A DNA stretch of 64,000 bases from Rhodococcus sp. X156 (GTDB taxonomy: Bacteria; Actinomycetota; Actinomycetes; Mycobacteriales; Mycobacteriaceae): NCBI RefSeq assembly GCF_004006015.1, contig NZ_CP034766.1, forward strand, positions 992,001 through 1,056,000, in the 5' to 3' direction. This document shows, piece by piece, positions 26,800-38,446 of the stretch. A model generated the notes under the pieces. The model had not been told where the DNA came from, searched no databases, and saw nothing but the letters and a program-made list of their open reading frames with translations. The position numbers and the translations under genes are program-made. Numbering within the stretch: position 1 is the stretch's first letter; every line of letters starts with the position of its first letter.

Positions 26800-26924
26800 C
26801 CACCGCTGGTCTCAGTGGCACTGGCGGACAACGCTTCTCGTGCCGGGCCGGCGTCGGCCCCGCAGGCGCACGAACCCATACTGAACAACATTCATCCACG
26901 ACACTGATGAGGACGGTGGCCGTC

Positions 26925-27416
26925 ATGGCCGACCCCGCGCGGGCGCGCAAGCTTGCGAAGCGGATCTCCCAGATCGTCGCCACGGCGATCGAGCACGAGG
27001 TGAAGGACCCCCGGCTCGACCTGGTGACCATCACCGACACCAAGGTGACCGCGGACCTGCACGACGCGACGATCTTCTACACGGTGATGGGTGCCAAGGT
27101 CGACGAGGAGCCGGACTACCAGGGCGCCGCGATCGCGCTGGAGCAGGCCAAGGGTGCACTGCGCACCCGGGTGGGCGCCGGCACCGGCGTGCGGTTCACC
27201 CCGACGCTGACCTTCGTGGCCGACACGGTGCCCGACACCGCGCGCCACATGGAGGAGCTGCTTGCCAAGACCCGGGCCCGCGACGCCGAGGTGGCGGCCG
27301 CGGCAGCGCGGGCCGTCCCGGCCGGCGAGCCCGATCCCTACCGAGTCCCGCGCGTCCGCGAGGACGACGAGGACGTGGTGGACCGCAGCAGCCTCGGTGG
27401 TGCAGGCACCGACTGA
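26925..27416 (+). CDS. rbfA: Ribosome-binding factor A
   Basis: A 163-aa 30S maturation factor with the KH-like RbfA fold in the first 110 residues ([14 protein letters not shown] at the start, V-T-A-D-L-H-D-A near 45). A charged extension of about 50 residues follows. The ATG at 26925 matches the usual mycobacterial N-terminus; an in-frame ATG at 26907 is less likely. Its stop overlaps the ATG of nrnA by one base (TGATG). Confidence 0.93.
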   Translation: MADPARARKLAKRISQIVATAIEHEVKDPRLDLVTITDTKVTADLHDATIFYTVMGAKVDEEPDYQGAAIALEQAKGALRTRVGAGTGVRFTPTLTFVADTVPDTARHMEELLAKTRARDAEVAAAAARAVPAGEPDPYRVPRVREDDEDVVDRSSLGGAGTD

Positions 27417-28387
27417 TGACCGCCTCGTCCGAGATCAGCGCGTCCGAGGCCGCCACCCTGCTGGGGACGGCGGAGGCTGTCACCGTGCTGTGCCACGTGA
27501 ACCCGGACGCCGACGCGCTGGGCAGCGCGCTCGCCCTGGGCATCGCGCTGCGCCGCGCGGACATCGGGGTGCAGGTGTCCTTCGCCGACCCGGCGGTGCC
27601 CTCGGAGTCGCTGCGCTCGCTGCCGGGCCAGGACCTGCTGGTGCCGCCCACCGAGGTGGACCCCGCCCCCGGCCTGCTGGTGGTGGTGGACTGCGGCAGC
27701 AGCGGACGCCTGGGCGACCTGCGCGACCGGGTGGACACCGCCAAGCAGACGCTGGTGATCGACCACCACGCGTCCAACACCTACTTCGGCAGCGCCAACC
27801 TGGTGGACCCGTTCGCGGAGTCCACCACGGTGCTGGTGGCCGACGTGCTCGCCGCGTGGGGCGTGGAGCTCGACCGCGACCTGGCGTACTGCCTGTACGC
27901 CGGCCTGGTCACCGACACCTCCTCGTTCCGGCGCGCCCGGCCGCAGACCCACGAGCTGGCGTCCCGGCTCATCGCCACGGGGCTCAACCCGGTGGAGGTG
28001 GTGCGCCCGCTGATGGACACCCACCCCTTCGCCTGGCTGCAGCTGCTCTCCCGCGTGCTGGGCTCGGCGGTGCTGGAGCGCTCCGCCGCAGGTGGGCGCG
28101 GCCTGGCCTACGCGGTGGTCCCCTCGGCCGACATCGGGGGACTGCGGTCGGAGGAGACCGAGAGCATCATCGACCTGGTCGCCACCGCCTCGGAGGCCGA
28201 GGTGGCCGCGGTGCTCAAGCAGACCAGCGAGCTGGGCTGGACGGTGTCCCTGCGCGCCAAGAGTGAGGTGGACGTCGCTGCGGCGGCCACCGCGCTGGGC
28301 GGCGGCGGGCACCGGCTGGCCGCCGGGTACTCCGCGGTCGGCACGGCCGAGGAGGTCGTCGCCGCGCTGCTGGCCGTGCTCGGATGA
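27416..28387 (+). CDS. nrnA: DHH/DHHA1 nanoRNase / PAP phosphatase (NrnA type)
   Basis: A 323-aa phosphoesterase that degrades 2-5 nt RNAs and/or 3'-phosphoadenosine 5'-phosphate. Motif I is H-V-N-P-D-A-D-A-L-G near 27-36, motif II V-D-C-G-S near 91-95, the D-H-H triad at 116-118 and motif IV near G-L-V-T-D-T. The C-terminal DHHA1 domain ends in G-G-G-G-H-R-L-A-A-G. All catalytic motifs are present. It lies between rbfA and the MATE gene with overlaps on both sides, the same order as in mycobacteria. Confidence 0.93.
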   Translation: MTASSEISASEAATLLGTAEAVTVLCHVNPDADALGSALALGIALRRADIGVQVSFADPAVPSESLRSLPGQDLLVPPTEVDPAPGLLVVVDCGSSGRLGDLRDRVDTAKQTLVIDHHASNTYFGSANLVDPFAESTTVLVADVLAAWGVELDRDLAYCLYAGLVTDTSSFRRARPQTHELASRLIATGLNPVEVVRPLMDTHPFAWLQLLSRVLGSAVLERSAAGGRGLAYAVVPSADIGGLRSEETESIIDLVATASEAEVAAVLKQTSELGWTVSLRAKSEVDVAAAATALGGGGHRLAAGYSAVGTAEEVVAALLAVLG

Positions 28388-29760
28388 GCCGCGCAGCAGA
28401 CCGGGACGACCGCCCCACCCCGCAGGCCGCCGACACCCTCCCGCGCGAGGAGGGATCCGCCGGGCAGGTTGCGCGGCTGGCGCTGCCCGCGCTGGGCGTG
28501 CTGGCCGCCGAGCCGATCTACCTGCTGGTGGACACCGCCGTCGTCGGCCACCTCGGTGCGGTGCCGCTGGGTGCGCTGGCCGTGGGAGCGGTGGTGCTGG
28601 CCCAGGTCAGCACCCAGCTCACGTTCCTCTCCTACGGCACCACCGCCCGGGCGGCCCGGCTGCACGGTGCGCACCGCCGGGCGGACGCCGTCACCGAGGG
28701 CGCGCAGGCCACCTGGCTGGCCATGGCCATCGGGGTGCTGGTGGTGCTCGGGGTGCAGCTGTTCGCCGGCCCGATCACCCGGGTGCTGGCCGGCGGCGGC
28801 GAGGTGGCTGCCGAGGCCGAGCAGTGGCTGCGCATCGCCGTGCTCGGCGCCCCGCTCATCCTGGTGACGCTGGCGGGCAACGGCTGGATGCGGGGCGTTC
28901 AGGACACCGTGCGCCCGCTGCGCTACGTGGTGGTGGGCAACGCCGTCTCGGCGGTGCTCTGCCCGGTGCTGGTGCACCCGGTGGGGATGGGCCTGACCGG
29001 TTCCGCGGTGGCCAACGTGGTGGCGCAGGTGCTGGCCGCTGCGCTGTTCCTGCAGGCCCTGCGCCGGGAGGCGCACACGCAGCCGGGGGTGCGGCTGCGG
29101 CCCCAGCCGGCGCTGATGTGGGCGCAGCTCGTGCTGGGCCGCGACCTGCTGCTGCGCAGCCTCGGCTTCCAGCTCTGCTTCCTCTCCGCCGCCGCGGTGG
29201 CCGCCCGTTTCGGCGCGGCCAGCGTGGCCGCGCACCAGGTGGTGCTGCAGCTGTGGAACTTCGTGGCGCTGGTGCTGGACTCCCTCGCCATCGCCGCCCA
29301 GGCGCTGGTGGGCGCAGCGCTGGGTGCCTCGCGCACCGCCTCGGCGCGGGCGCTGGCCTGGCGGATCACCCGCTGGTCGGCGGTGCTGGGCGTCGGGCTG
29401 GCCCTGGCCTTCGCCGCCGCCAGCGGGCTGTTGCCGCGGGTGTTCACCGCCGACACAGCCGTGCTCGCCGAGATCCCCAAGGCGTGGTGGTTCCTGGTGG
29501 CGATGATGCCGGTGGCCGGGGTGGTCTTCGCCCTGGACGGCGTGCTGCTGGGTGCCGGGGACGCACGGTTCCTGCGCACCGCCACCCTGGGCTCGGCGGT
29601 GCTGGGCTTCCTGCCGCTGATCTGGCTCTCCCTGGCCCTGGACTGGGGCCTGGTCGGCATCTGGACCGGGCTCAGCGTCTTCATGCTGCTGCGCCTGGCC
29701 GCCGTGGTGGTGCGCACCCGGTCGGGGCGCTGGGCGGTGGCCGGCGCCACCCGGTCGTGA
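28384..29760 (+). CDS. MATE family efflux transporter (DinF type)
   Basis: A 458-aa membrane transporter with about 12 hydrophobic segments in two MATE halves. Landmarks are the N-terminal L-A-L-P-A-L-G-V-L-A-A-E-P, D-T-A-V-V-G-H-L-G and, in the second half, A-A-H-Q-V-V. The DinF subgroup exports cationic compounds or protects against oxidative stress. It overlaps nrnA by 4 bases (ATGA). Unlike E. coli dinF, no LexA box is visible, because expression would come from the rbfA-nrnA unit. Confidence 0.9.
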   Translation: MSRAADRDDRPTPQAADTLPREEGSAGQVARLALPALGVLAAEPIYLLVDTAVVGHLGAVPLGALAVGAVVLAQVSTQLTFLSYGTTARAARLHGAHRRADAVTEGAQATWLAMAIGVLVVLGVQLFAGPITRVLAGGGEVAAEAEQWLRIAVLGAPLILVTLAGNGWMRGVQDTVRPLRYVVVGNAVSAVLCPVLVHPVGMGLTGSAVANVVAQVLAAALFLQALRREAHTQPGVRLRPQPALMWAQLVLGRDLLLRSLGFQLCFLSAAAVAARFGAASVAAHQVVLQLWNFVALVLDSLAIAAQALVGAALGASRTASARALAWRITRWSAVLGVGLALAFAAASGLLPRVFTADTAVLAEIPKAWWFLVAMMPVAGVVFALDGVLLGAGDARFLRTATLGSAVLGFLPLIWLSLALDWGLVGIWTGLSVFMLLRLAAVVVRTRSGRWAVAGATRS

Positions 29761-29794
29761 CGGGGTCCACCCGGAAGTGACGGGGTCCACCCGG
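29757..29794 (+). repeat. Two tandem copies of an 18-bp sequence over the MATE stop codon
   Basis: GTGACGGGGTCCACCCGG occurs twice with a 20-base period. The first copy contains the TGA stop of the MATE gene, and the second lies in the gap before truB. Confidence 0.85.
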
Positions 29795-29844
29795 CGCCCA
29801 ACGGGTGGTCCGGGCGCACCGGCGGCTCTGGCAGGATCGGTGCA

Positions 29845-30819
29845 GTGTCCCAGCTCCCTGACAACGACGGCCTGACCGGCGCCGGCCTGCTCGTGGTGGA
29901 CAAGCCCGCGGGCCTGACCAGCCACGACGTGGTGGCCCGCTGCCGCAAGCTGCTCAACACCCGCAAGATCGGCCACGCCGGCACCCTCGACCCGATGGCC
30001 ACCGGCGTGCTGGTGCTGGGGGTGGAGCGCGCCACCAAGATGCTCGGCCTGCTCAGCCTCACCACCAAGGCCTACACCGCCACCATCCGGCTCGGGCAGT
30101 CCAGCAGCACCGACGACGCCGAGGGCGAGGTGCAGACGGTCGGCGACCCCAGCGGGCTCAGCGACGACGCCGTCGACCAGGTGATCGCCGGGCTCACCGG
30201 TGCCATCGAGCAGGTGCCCGCCACCGTCAGCGCCATCAAGGTCGACGGCCAGCGCGCCCACGCCCGGGTGCGGGCGGGGGAGCAGGTCGACCTGGCCGCC
30301 CGCTCGGTCGTCGTGTCCCGGCTGCACGTCAACGCCCGACGCCGCACCACCACCGCCGAGGGCGACCCCGTGCTCGACCTGGACGTGGACGTGGAGTGCT
30401 CCTCGGGCACCTACGTGCGGGCGCTGGCCCGCGACCTCGGCGCCACCCTGGAGGTGGGCGGCCACCTCACCGCGCTGCGGCGCACCCGGGTGGGCTCGTT
30501 CACCCTGGAGCACGCCCGCACCCTGGAGGAGCTGGCCGAGGCGCCCCGGGTGAGCCTGGACGTGGACGAGGCGATCCGGGCGGCCTTCGGGTCGCGGGAG
30601 GTCACCGCCGAGCAGGCCGAGTCGGTCAGCCAGGGCCGCTGGCTGGAGCCGGTGGGGATCGAGGGGGTGCACGCCGCGGTCGGCCCGGACGGGCTGGCGG
30701 TGGCGCTGCTGGAGGAGACGGGCAACCGAGCCCGCACGGTGATGGTGGTGCGCCCGGCCACGCTGCGCGCCGAGCACCTCGCCCAGCACCGCTCCCAGCA
30801 GCAGGTTGGCACCAACTGA
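29845..30819 (+). CDS. truB: tRNA pseudouridine-55 synthase TruB
   Basis: A 324-aa enzyme that makes pseudouridine 55 in the T-loop of tRNAs. The catalytic aspartate is D49 in H-A-G-T-L-D-P-M-A-T-G. Other landmarks are D-K-P-A-G-L-T-S-H-D near 19-28 and the central K-A-Y-T-A. A PUA-like region makes up the C-terminus, as in actinobacterial TruB. GTG start; no convincing ribosome site. Confidence 0.95.
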   Translation: MSQLPDNDGLTGAGLLVVDKPAGLTSHDVVARCRKLLNTRKIGHAGTLDPMATGVLVLGVERATKMLGLLSLTTKAYTATIRLGQSSSTDDAEGEVQTVGDPSGLSDDAVDQVIAGLTGAIEQVPATVSAIKVDGQRAHARVRAGEQVDLAARSVVVSRLHVNARRRTTTAEGDPVLDLDVDVECSSGTYVRALARDLGATLEVGGHLTALRRTRVGSFTLEHARTLEELAEAPRVSLDVDEAIRAAFGSREVTAEQAESVSQGRWLEPVGIEGVHAAVGPDGLAVALLEETGNRARTVMVVRPATLRAEHLAQHRSQQQVGTN

Positions 30820-30839
30820 TCCGGATCCAGGTCTGCCAC

Positions 30840-30845
30840 TAGGGT
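30840..30845 (+). promoter_or_regulatory. -10 element giving a leaderless ribF transcript
   Basis: TAGGGT ends 6 bases before the GTG start of ribF, which lacks a Shine-Dalgarno sequence. A leaderless mRNA is the simplest reading. Confidence 0.5.
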
Positions 30846-30851
30846 GATGGT

Positions 30852-31832
30852 GTGCAGAGGTGGCGAGGACTTGACGGAGTACCGGCCGGGTGGGGGCGCT
30901 GCGTCGTCACCATCGGCGTCTTCGACGGGGTGCACCGCGGGCACGCCCAGCTGATCTCCACGGCGGTGCAGCACGCCCGCGCCCGCAACGTGCCGTGCGT
31001 GCTGCTCACCTTCGACCCGCACCCCGCCGAGGTGGTCCGTCCGGGCAGCCACCCCGCGCAGCTGAGCACCCTGGCCCGCCGGGCCGACCTGGCCGAGGAG
31101 CTGGGCGCGGACGTGTTCTGCGTGCTGCCCTTCACCGCCGAGCTGTCCCGGCTGTCCGCCGAGGGCTTCGTGCACGAGGTACTGGTGGAGCGCCTGCACG
31201 CCGCCGACGTGGTGGTGGGGCAGAACTTCACCTTCGGCCGCGGCGGCAAGGGCGACATCGAGACCCTGCACCGGCTGGGGCAGCGCTTCGGCTTCAGCAC
31301 CGACGGCGTGGGCCTGCTGGTGGAGCACGACGTCACCTTCTCCTCCACCTACATCCGCTCCTGCGTGGACGCCGGCGACGTGCAGGCCGCGGCCGAGGCG
31401 CTGGGCCGTCCGCACCGGTTGGAGGGTGTGGTGGTGCGCGGTGACGGCCGGGGTCGCGACCTGGGCTACCCCACCGCCAACATCGCCCCGCCGATGCACT
31501 CCGCCATCCCTGCCGACGGGGTCTACGCCGCGTGGTTCACCCTGCTGGGCAAGGGGCCCACGGTGGGCAGCGTGACCCCCGGCGAGCGCTGTCCGGCCGC
31601 GGTCTCGGTGGGCACCAACCCCACCTTCTCCGGCCGCACCCGCACCGTGGAGGCCTTCGTGCTCGACACCACCGCCGATCTCTACGGCCAGTACGTGGCA
31701 GTGGACTTCGTGGCGCGGCTGCGCGGCATGGAGAAGTTCGACCAGGTCACCGACCTGACGGCCGCGATGGCCCACGACATCGAGCGCACCCGGGAGCTGC
31801 TGGGGGTTGCGCCGGAGGGCGACCGGGGGTGA
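30852..31832 (+). CDS. ribF: Bifunctional riboflavin kinase / FAD synthetase
   Basis: A 326-aa enzyme that makes FMN and FAD. The N-terminal nucleotidyltransferase domain has [11 protein letters not shown] near 21-31 and S-S-T-Y-I-R near 162-167. The C-terminal kinase domain has [11 protein letters not shown] and N-P-T-F. The stop overlaps the GTG of the next gene (GTGA), so an HTH protein is made from the same mRNA. Confidence 0.95.
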   Translation: MQRWRGLDGVPAGWGRCVVTIGVFDGVHRGHAQLISTAVQHARARNVPCVLLTFDPHPAEVVRPGSHPAQLSTLARRADLAEELGADVFCVLPFTAELSRLSAEGFVHEVLVERLHAADVVVGQNFTFGRGGKGDIETLHRLGQRFGFSTDGVGLLVEHDVTFSSTYIRSCVDAGDVQAAAEALGRPHRLEGVVVRGDGRGRDLGYPTANIAPPMHSAIPADGVYAAWFTLLGKGPTVGSVTPGERCPAAVSVGTNPTFSGRTRTVEAFVLDTTADLYGQYVAVDFVARLRGMEKFDQVTDLTAAMAHDIERTRELLGVAPEGDRG

Positions 31833-32323
31833 GCACGGCCGAGACGGTCCGCCGGAACCTGGACAAGCAGCGGGAGTACTACGGCGAACCGTTCGGCGAG
31901 CGTGCCCGCCGCCTGGTGGTGGAGTTCGACATCTCCCAGGCTCAGCTGGCCGCCGTGCTCGGAGTCAGCGCACCCATGCTCAGCCAGGTGATGAGCGGGC
32001 GCCGGCAGAAGCTGGCCAACCCGGTGGCGCTGGCCCGCCTGGTGCTGCTGGAGCGGGCCGCGCTCACCATCGCCGGGCAGGCCCGGCGCCGGCAGGCCCT
32101 GCACGAGGTGGCCACCGCGGCGCCGGCAGTGGTGGTGGCCCAGGCGGCGGGGGAGCGCGGGCCGGTGCACGCCGCCGTCGCGGCGGGAACGCCGTCGCTG
32201 GTGCAGGCGTTGCGCGAGCTGTGCGGGTCCGACGAGCTCGCCCGGTGTGCCCACCTGGTCGCGGCGGAGTCTCCGGTGCTGGCCAGGCTGTTGTCGCAGG
32301 CTGCGGTATCTGCTCCCTGCTAG
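31829..32323 (+). CDS. Helix-turn-helix DNA-binding protein coupled to ribF
   Basis: A 164-aa protein with one HTH of the XRE/Cro type near residues 30-60 ([15 protein letters not shown], then [11 protein letters not shown]). The rest is Ala-rich helix without a known effector domain. The GTG start overlaps the ribF stop in GTGA, so the two are translationally coupled. Target genes are unknown; local control of ribF or rpsO is a guess from position. No homologue with a defined role comes to mind. Confidence 0.78.
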   Translation: MSTAETVRRNLDKQREYYGEPFGERARRLVVEFDISQAQLAAVLGVSAPMLSQVMSGRRQKLANPVALARLVLLERAALTIAGQARRRQALHEVATAAPAVVVAQAAGERGPVHAAVAAGTPSLVQALRELCGSDELARCAHLVAAESPVLARLLSQAAVSAPC

Positions 32324-32424
32324 TGTGGGCAGAAGGTGTGGCTGCGGTCCGTGGCGGCGACACCCGGCCAGCACTGGTCACGGCGGTCACTCAGGACCGC
32401 CCCGGTCGCCTCCGGCAGCACCGC

Positions 32425-32441
32425 GCAGGGCTCTGCCCTGC
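32425..32441 (+). other. Hairpin in the rpsO leader
   Basis: A 7-bp perfect stem GCAGGGC/GCCCTGC with a TCT loop lies in the 173-base gap before rpsO, flanked by further GC-rich complementary stretches. Ribosomal protein S15 often represses its own mRNA through a structured leader; whether this hairpin does so is untested. Confidence 0.35.
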
Positions 32442-32496
32442 CGGGTCCGCCCGGCGATCGTCCCGCACGGACGTCAGTGAACGAGGAGATCAGTAC

Positions 32497-32766
32497 GTGG
32501 CGTTGAGCACCGAGGACAAGAAGGCCATTCTCAGCGAGTACGGCCTGCACGAGTCCGACACCGGGTCCCCCGAGGCCCAGGTCGCGCTGCTGACCAAGCG
32601 CATCCGCGACCTCACCGAGCACCTGAAGATGCACAAGCACGACCACCACTCCCGCCGCGGCCTGCTGCTGCTGGTCGGGCGTCGTCGTCGCCTGCTCAAG
32701 TACGTCGCCAAGGTCGACATCGAGCGCTACCGCTCGCTGATCGAGCGGCTCGGTCTGCGTCGCTGA
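32497..32766 (+). CDS. rpsO: 30S ribosomal protein S15
   Basis: An 89-aa ribosomal protein, the standard length. Landmarks are [10 protein letters not shown] near 21-30, H-D-H-H-S-R-R-G near 47-54 and L-G-L-R-R at the end. The GTG at 32497 follows GAGGAG. A longer open frame to 31807 is the out-of-register shadow of the HTH gene. It is followed by a terminator and then pnp, the usual order. Confidence 0.97.
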   Translation: MALSTEDKKAILSEYGLHESDTGSPEAQVALLTKRIRDLTEHLKMHKHDHHSRRGLLLLVGRRRRLLKYVAKVDIERYRSLIERLGLRR

Positions 32767-32772
32767 TGCAAC

Positions 32773-32808
32773 CCGGTGGGGTCAGGCCTCGCGGCGTGAC
32801 CCCACCGG
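32773..32808 (+). terminator. Terminator between rpsO and pnp
   Basis: A perfect 12-bp stem with a 12-base loop that can itself pair partly, 6 bases after the rpsO stop. The 220 bases between it and the pnp start contain CTCCACCAG-type repeats and presumably the pnp promoter; nothing else is visible there. Confidence 0.75.
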
Positions 32809-33030
32809 ACCGCACCACCTGCTCCACCAGAACCACCAGCTCCACCAGGGAACACTCCCACTCCGCCGCGCCGGAGCACGCGTGAGTCGGTCCTCGGTAG
32901 TGGCCCTCGGACGCCAGGCACACCTGGACGAGCCCGAGCGCTTCGATCGAAGGCCGCCGTCCCGCGACAGGTCCGCCCACGGACCGGGCGCGACGCGGAG
33001 GCAGACGAGGAAAAGACGAGAGGTAGCTAC

Positions 33031-35295
33031 ATGAGCGAGACCAACCAGAACGACCAGAGCTTCGAGGACGAGGGCGTGTACGAGGCCACCGCGGTCATCG
33101 ACAACGGCACCTACGGCCAGCGCACCATCCGGTTCGAGACCGGCCACCTGGCCCAGCAGGCCAACGGCGCCGTGGTGGCGTACCTGGACGAGGAGACGAT
33201 GCTGCTCTCCGCGACCAGCGCCTCCAAGCACCCCAAGGACCACCTGGACTTCTTCCCGCTGACCGTGGACGTGGAGGAGCGGATGTACGCCGCGGGCCGC
33301 ATCCCCGGCTCCTTCTTCCGTCGCGAGGGCCGTCCCTCCACCGACGCCGTGCTCACCTGCCGGCTCATCGACCGGCCGCTGCGCCCCACCTTCAAGGCCG
33401 GGCTGCGCAACGAGATCCAGGTCGTCATCACCGTGATGAGCCTGAACCCCAACGACCTGTACGACGTGGTGGCCATCAACGCCGCGTCCGCGTCCACCCA
33501 GATCGCCGGGCTGCCCTTCTCCGGCCCTGTCGGTGGCGTGCGCGTCGCCATGGTCGACGGCCAGTGGATCGGCTTCCCGACCGTCGAGCAGCTCGAGCGC
33601 GCCACCTTCAACATGGTGGTCGCCGGCCGCATCGTGTCCGGCTCCGGCGCTGACGCCGACGTCGCCATCATGATGGTGGAGGCCGAGGCCACCGACACCG
33701 TGGTCGCCAAGATCGCGGACGGCGCGCAGGCGCCCACCGAGTCGATCGTGGCCGCCGGCCTCGAGGCGGCCAAGCCGTTCATCGCCGCGCTGTGCACCGC
33801 CCAGCAGGAGCTGGCCAGCAAGGCCGCCAAGCCCACTGGTGAGTTCCCGATCTTCCCGGCCTACGGCGACGACGTGTTCGCCGCGGTCGAGGGCTCGGCG
33901 TCGATCGACCTGGGCAAGGCCCTCACCATCGCCGGCAAGTCCGAGCGCGAGGACCGCCTGGACGAGGTCAAGGACCGCGTGCTCACCTCCATCGGCGACG
34001 AGTTCGCCGGTCGCGAGAAGGAGATCGGTGCGGCGTTCCGCGCGCTGACCAAGAAGCTGGTCCGCCAGCGGGTGCTGCGCGACAAGGTGCGCATCGACGG
34101 TCGCGGCCTCACCGACATCCGTTCCCTCTCGGCCGAGGTCGCGCTCATCCCGCGCGCCCACGGCTCGGCGCTGTTCGAGCGCGGCGAGACCCAGATCCTG
34201 GGTGTCACCACGCTGGACATGGTCAAGATGGCGCAGCAGATCGACTCGCTGGGCCCGGAGACCAAGAAGCGCTACATGCACCACTACAACTTCCCGCCGT
34301 ACTCCACCGGTGAGACCGGTCGCGTGGGCTCGCCCAAGCGCCGCGAGATCGGCCACGGCGCGCTGGCGGAGCGGGCCCTGATGCCCGTGCTGCCCAGCCA
34401 GGAGGAGTTCCCCTACGCCATCCGGCAGGTCTCCGAGGCGCTGAGCTCCAACGGCTCCACCTCCATGGGCTCGGTGTGTGCCTCCACCATGTCGCTGCTC
34501 AACGCCGGTGTGCCGCTGAAGGCGCCCGTCGCCGGCATCGCCATGGGCCTGATCTCCGACCAGGTCGACGGCAAGACCGAGTACGTCGCCATCACCGACA
34601 TCCTCGGTGCGGAGGACGCCTTCGGTGACATGGACTTCAAGGTCGCCGGCACCAAGGACTTCGTGACGGCGCTGCAGCTGGACACCAAGCTCGACGGCAT
34701 CCCCTCGGAGGTGCTCGCCGCGGCCCTGACCCAGGCCCGCGACGCGCGCATCACCATCCTCGAGGTGATGGCCGAGGCCATCGACGAGCCCGACGAGATG
34801 AGCCCCTTCGCCCCGCGGGTCACCGCCATCAAGGTGCCCACGGACAAGATCGGCGAGGTCATCGGCCCCAAGGGCAAGATGATCAACTCCATCACGGAGC
34901 AGACCGGCGCCAACATCTCCATCGAGGATGACGGCACCGTGTACGTGGGGGCGGCCGACGGCCCGTCCGCGCAGGCAGCGATCGACATGATCAACGCCAT
35001 CGCCAACCCCCAGCTGCCCAAGGTGGGCGAGCGGTTCCTGGGCACGGTCGTCAAGACCACCGCCTTCGGCGCCTTCGTCTCCCTGCTGCCCGGCCGTGAC
35101 GGCCTGGTGCACATCTCCAAGCTGGGCAACGGCAAGCGCATCGACAAGGTCGAGGACGTCGTCAGCATCGGCAGCAAGCTCCGCGTGGAGATCGCCGACA
35201 TCGACAACCGGGGCAAGATCAGCCTGGTTCCCGTCGAGGACGCAGCCGAGGCTCCGGCAGCCGAGGGCTCTGCGTCTCAGGGTTCTGCGTCCTGA
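33031..35295 (+). CDS. pnp: Polynucleotide phosphorylase
   Basis: A 754-aa 3'-5' exoribonuclease (GpsI in mycobacteria). The order is first RNase PH domain (about 30-160), alpha-helical domain (about 260-340), second RNase PH domain (about 345-580, with the catalytic region near A-V-A-G-I-A-M-G-L and [13 protein letters not shown]), KH domain (I-G-P-K-G-K near 611) and S1 domain (about 660-735). The Ala/Ser/Glu tail is short. AGAGGTAG precedes the ATG. Confidence 0.97.
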   Translation: MSETNQNDQSFEDEGVYEATAVIDNGTYGQRTIRFETGHLAQQANGAVVAYLDEETMLLSATSASKHPKDHLDFFPLTVDVEERMYAAGRIPGSFFRREGRPSTDAVLTCRLIDRPLRPTFKAGLRNEIQVVITVMSLNPNDLYDVVAINAASASTQIAGLPFSGPVGGVRVAMVDGQWIGFPTVEQLERATFNMVVAGRIVSGSGADADVAIMMVEAEATDTVVAKIADGAQAPTESIVAAGLEAAKPFIAALCTAQQELASKAAKPTGEFPIFPAYGDDVFAAVEGSASIDLGKALTIAGKSEREDRLDEVKDRVLTSIGDEFAGREKEIGAAFRALTKKLVRQRVLRDKVRIDGRGLTDIRSLSAEVALIPRAHGSALFERGETQILGVTTLDMVKMAQQIDSLGPETKKRYMHHYNFPPYSTGETGRVGSPKRREIGHGALAERALMPVLPSQEEFPYAIRQVSEALSSNGSTSMGSVCASTMSLLNAGVPLKAPVAGIAMGLISDQVDGKTEYVAITDILGAEDAFGDMDFKVAGTKDFVTALQLDTKLDGIPSEVLAAALTQARDARITILEVMAEAIDEPDEMSPFAPRVTAIKVPTDKIGEVIGPKGKMINSITEQTGANISIEDDGTVYVGAADGPSAQAAIDMINAIANPQLPKVGERFLGTVVKTTAFGAFVSLLPGRDGLVHISKLGNGKRIDKVEDVVSIGSKLRVEIADIDNRGKISLVPVEDAAEAPAAEGSASQGSAS

Positions 35296-35316
35296 GCGCA
35301 GCAGACCGAGCAACCA

Positions 35317-35359
35317 CCGCGGCGGTCGCGGGTGCACCCAGCACCCGTGACCGCCGCGG
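35317..35359 (+). terminator. 19-bp hairpin between pnp and pepR
   Basis: A 19-bp stem with one G-T wobble and a 5-base ACCCA loop starts 21 bases after the pnp stop and ends 4 bases before the pepR start. By shape it is a terminator for pnp, but it leaves no room for a pepR promoter downstream. Confidence 0.75.
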
Positions 35360-35363
35360 CGGC

Positions 35364-37447
<2,084 letters not shown>

Positions 37448-37457
37448 CGGGGCAGCT

Positions 37458-37919
37458 GTGAAGGAGAAGCGCCTGGCGTGGCTGATCATCTTCGCCACGC
37501 TGTTCTACGTCGGCCTGGTGGGGTACTTCGGCATCCTGCTGGTGCTCGCCGGCGGCGTGGCCGCGGTGGCCATGGGCATCGCCGCACTGATCATGGTGCC
37601 GCTGGGGGTGTGGCTGGTGTGGGCGACGGTGCGCAACGGCATGCGCAACCAGGAGCTGGCCCGTCGGCTGCACGAGGAGGGCGGGCTGCCCGACACCTCC
37701 AGCATCCCGCGGCGCCCGTCCGGACGGTTCGAGCGCGATGCCGCCGACGCCTACTTCGCCGAGCGACGGACGGAGTACGAGGCCGACCCGGAGAACTGGC
37801 GCACCAGCTACCGGCTGGCGGTGGCCTACGACGCCGCCGGTGACCGTGGCCGTGCGCGCACCACCATGAAGCGGGCCCTGGAGCTGGCGGAGCAGGAGAA
37901 GCGCCAGGGCCAGCGGTGA
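37458..37919 (+). CDS. Small membrane protein with TPR-like tail (dapB neighbour)
   Basis: A 153-aa protein of unknown function. Two hydrophobic segments (about 8-28 and 32-58) are followed by a cytosolic tail containing a TPR-like helix pair near 110-148 (N-W-R-T-S-Y-R-L-A-V-A-Y and G-R-A-R-T-T-M-K-R-A-L). GTG start 10 bases after dapB. From memory, a membrane protein of similar size follows dapB in M. tuberculosis (Rv2772c). Its stop overlaps the next GTG. Confidence 0.78.
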   Translation: MKEKRLAWLIIFATLFYVGLVGYFGILLVLAGGVAAVAMGIAALIMVPLGVWLVWATVRNGMRNQELARRLHEEGGLPDTSSIPRRPSGRFERDAADAYFAERRTEYEADPENWRTSYRLAVAYDAAGDRGRARTTMKRALELAEQEKRQGQR

Positions 37920-38368
37920 GCACGCTGCTCGTGGTGCACCACACCCCGTCCCCGGGCATGCGCGAGCTGGTGGAGGCGGTGCTCGCGGGCACCCGCGACC
38001 CGGAGGTCACCGGGGTGCAGGTGCGCGAGGTCGCCGCCCTCGCCGCCACGGTGCCCGACGTGCTGGGCGCCGACGGGTACCTCTTCGGCACCCCGGCCAA
38101 CTTCGGCTACATGTCCGGTGCGCTCAAGCACTTCTTCGACACCGTCTACTACCCGTGCCTGGGCACCGTCGCCGGCCGCCCGTTCGGGCTGTGGGTGCAC
38201 GGCAGCGACGACACCGCCGGTGCGGTGCGCTCGGTGCTCAAGCTCACCGGTGGGATGGGGCTGGAGCAGGTGGCCGCACCGCTGGAGCTGTCCGGTGCGC
38301 CCGACGCCGCCGCCCGCGAGGCCGGCTACGAGCTGGGCGGGACGCTGGCCGCGTCGCTGATGGCCTGA
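37916..38368 (+). CDS. Flavodoxin-like / NAD(P)H-dependent FMN reductase family protein
   Basis: A 150-aa flavodoxin-fold protein. It begins T-L-L-V-V-H-H-T-P-S-P-G, the FMN phosphate loop region, and carries G-T-P-A-N-F-G-Y-M-S-G-A-L-K-H-F-F-D near 58-75, typical of the FMN-binding segment, then G-L-W-V-H-G-S-D-D. The start GTG overlaps the upstream stop. Probably a small flavoprotein oxidoreductase; no substrate can be named. Confidence 0.85.
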   Translation: MSTLLVVHHTPSPGMRELVEAVLAGTRDPEVTGVQVREVAALAATVPDVLGADGYLFGTPANFGYMSGALKHFFDTVYYPCLGTVAGRPFGLWVHGSDDTAGAVRSVLKLTGGMGLEQVAAPLELSGAPDAAAREAGYELGGTLAASLMA

Positions 38369-38446
38369 CTGTGGCGGAGGGAACAGCAGCGGCGGAACCG
38401 GGGTTCGACCCAGGGAAGGCCACACCCCCGAGCGAGTGGAGCACAC

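Noticed and set aside
38398-38425. T-loop-like GGGGTTCGACCC, as in a tRNA gene
   Set aside because: The flanks do not form a 5-bp T stem, and no acceptor, D or anticodon arm can be drawn; the upstream half would lie inside the flavodoxin-like gene.
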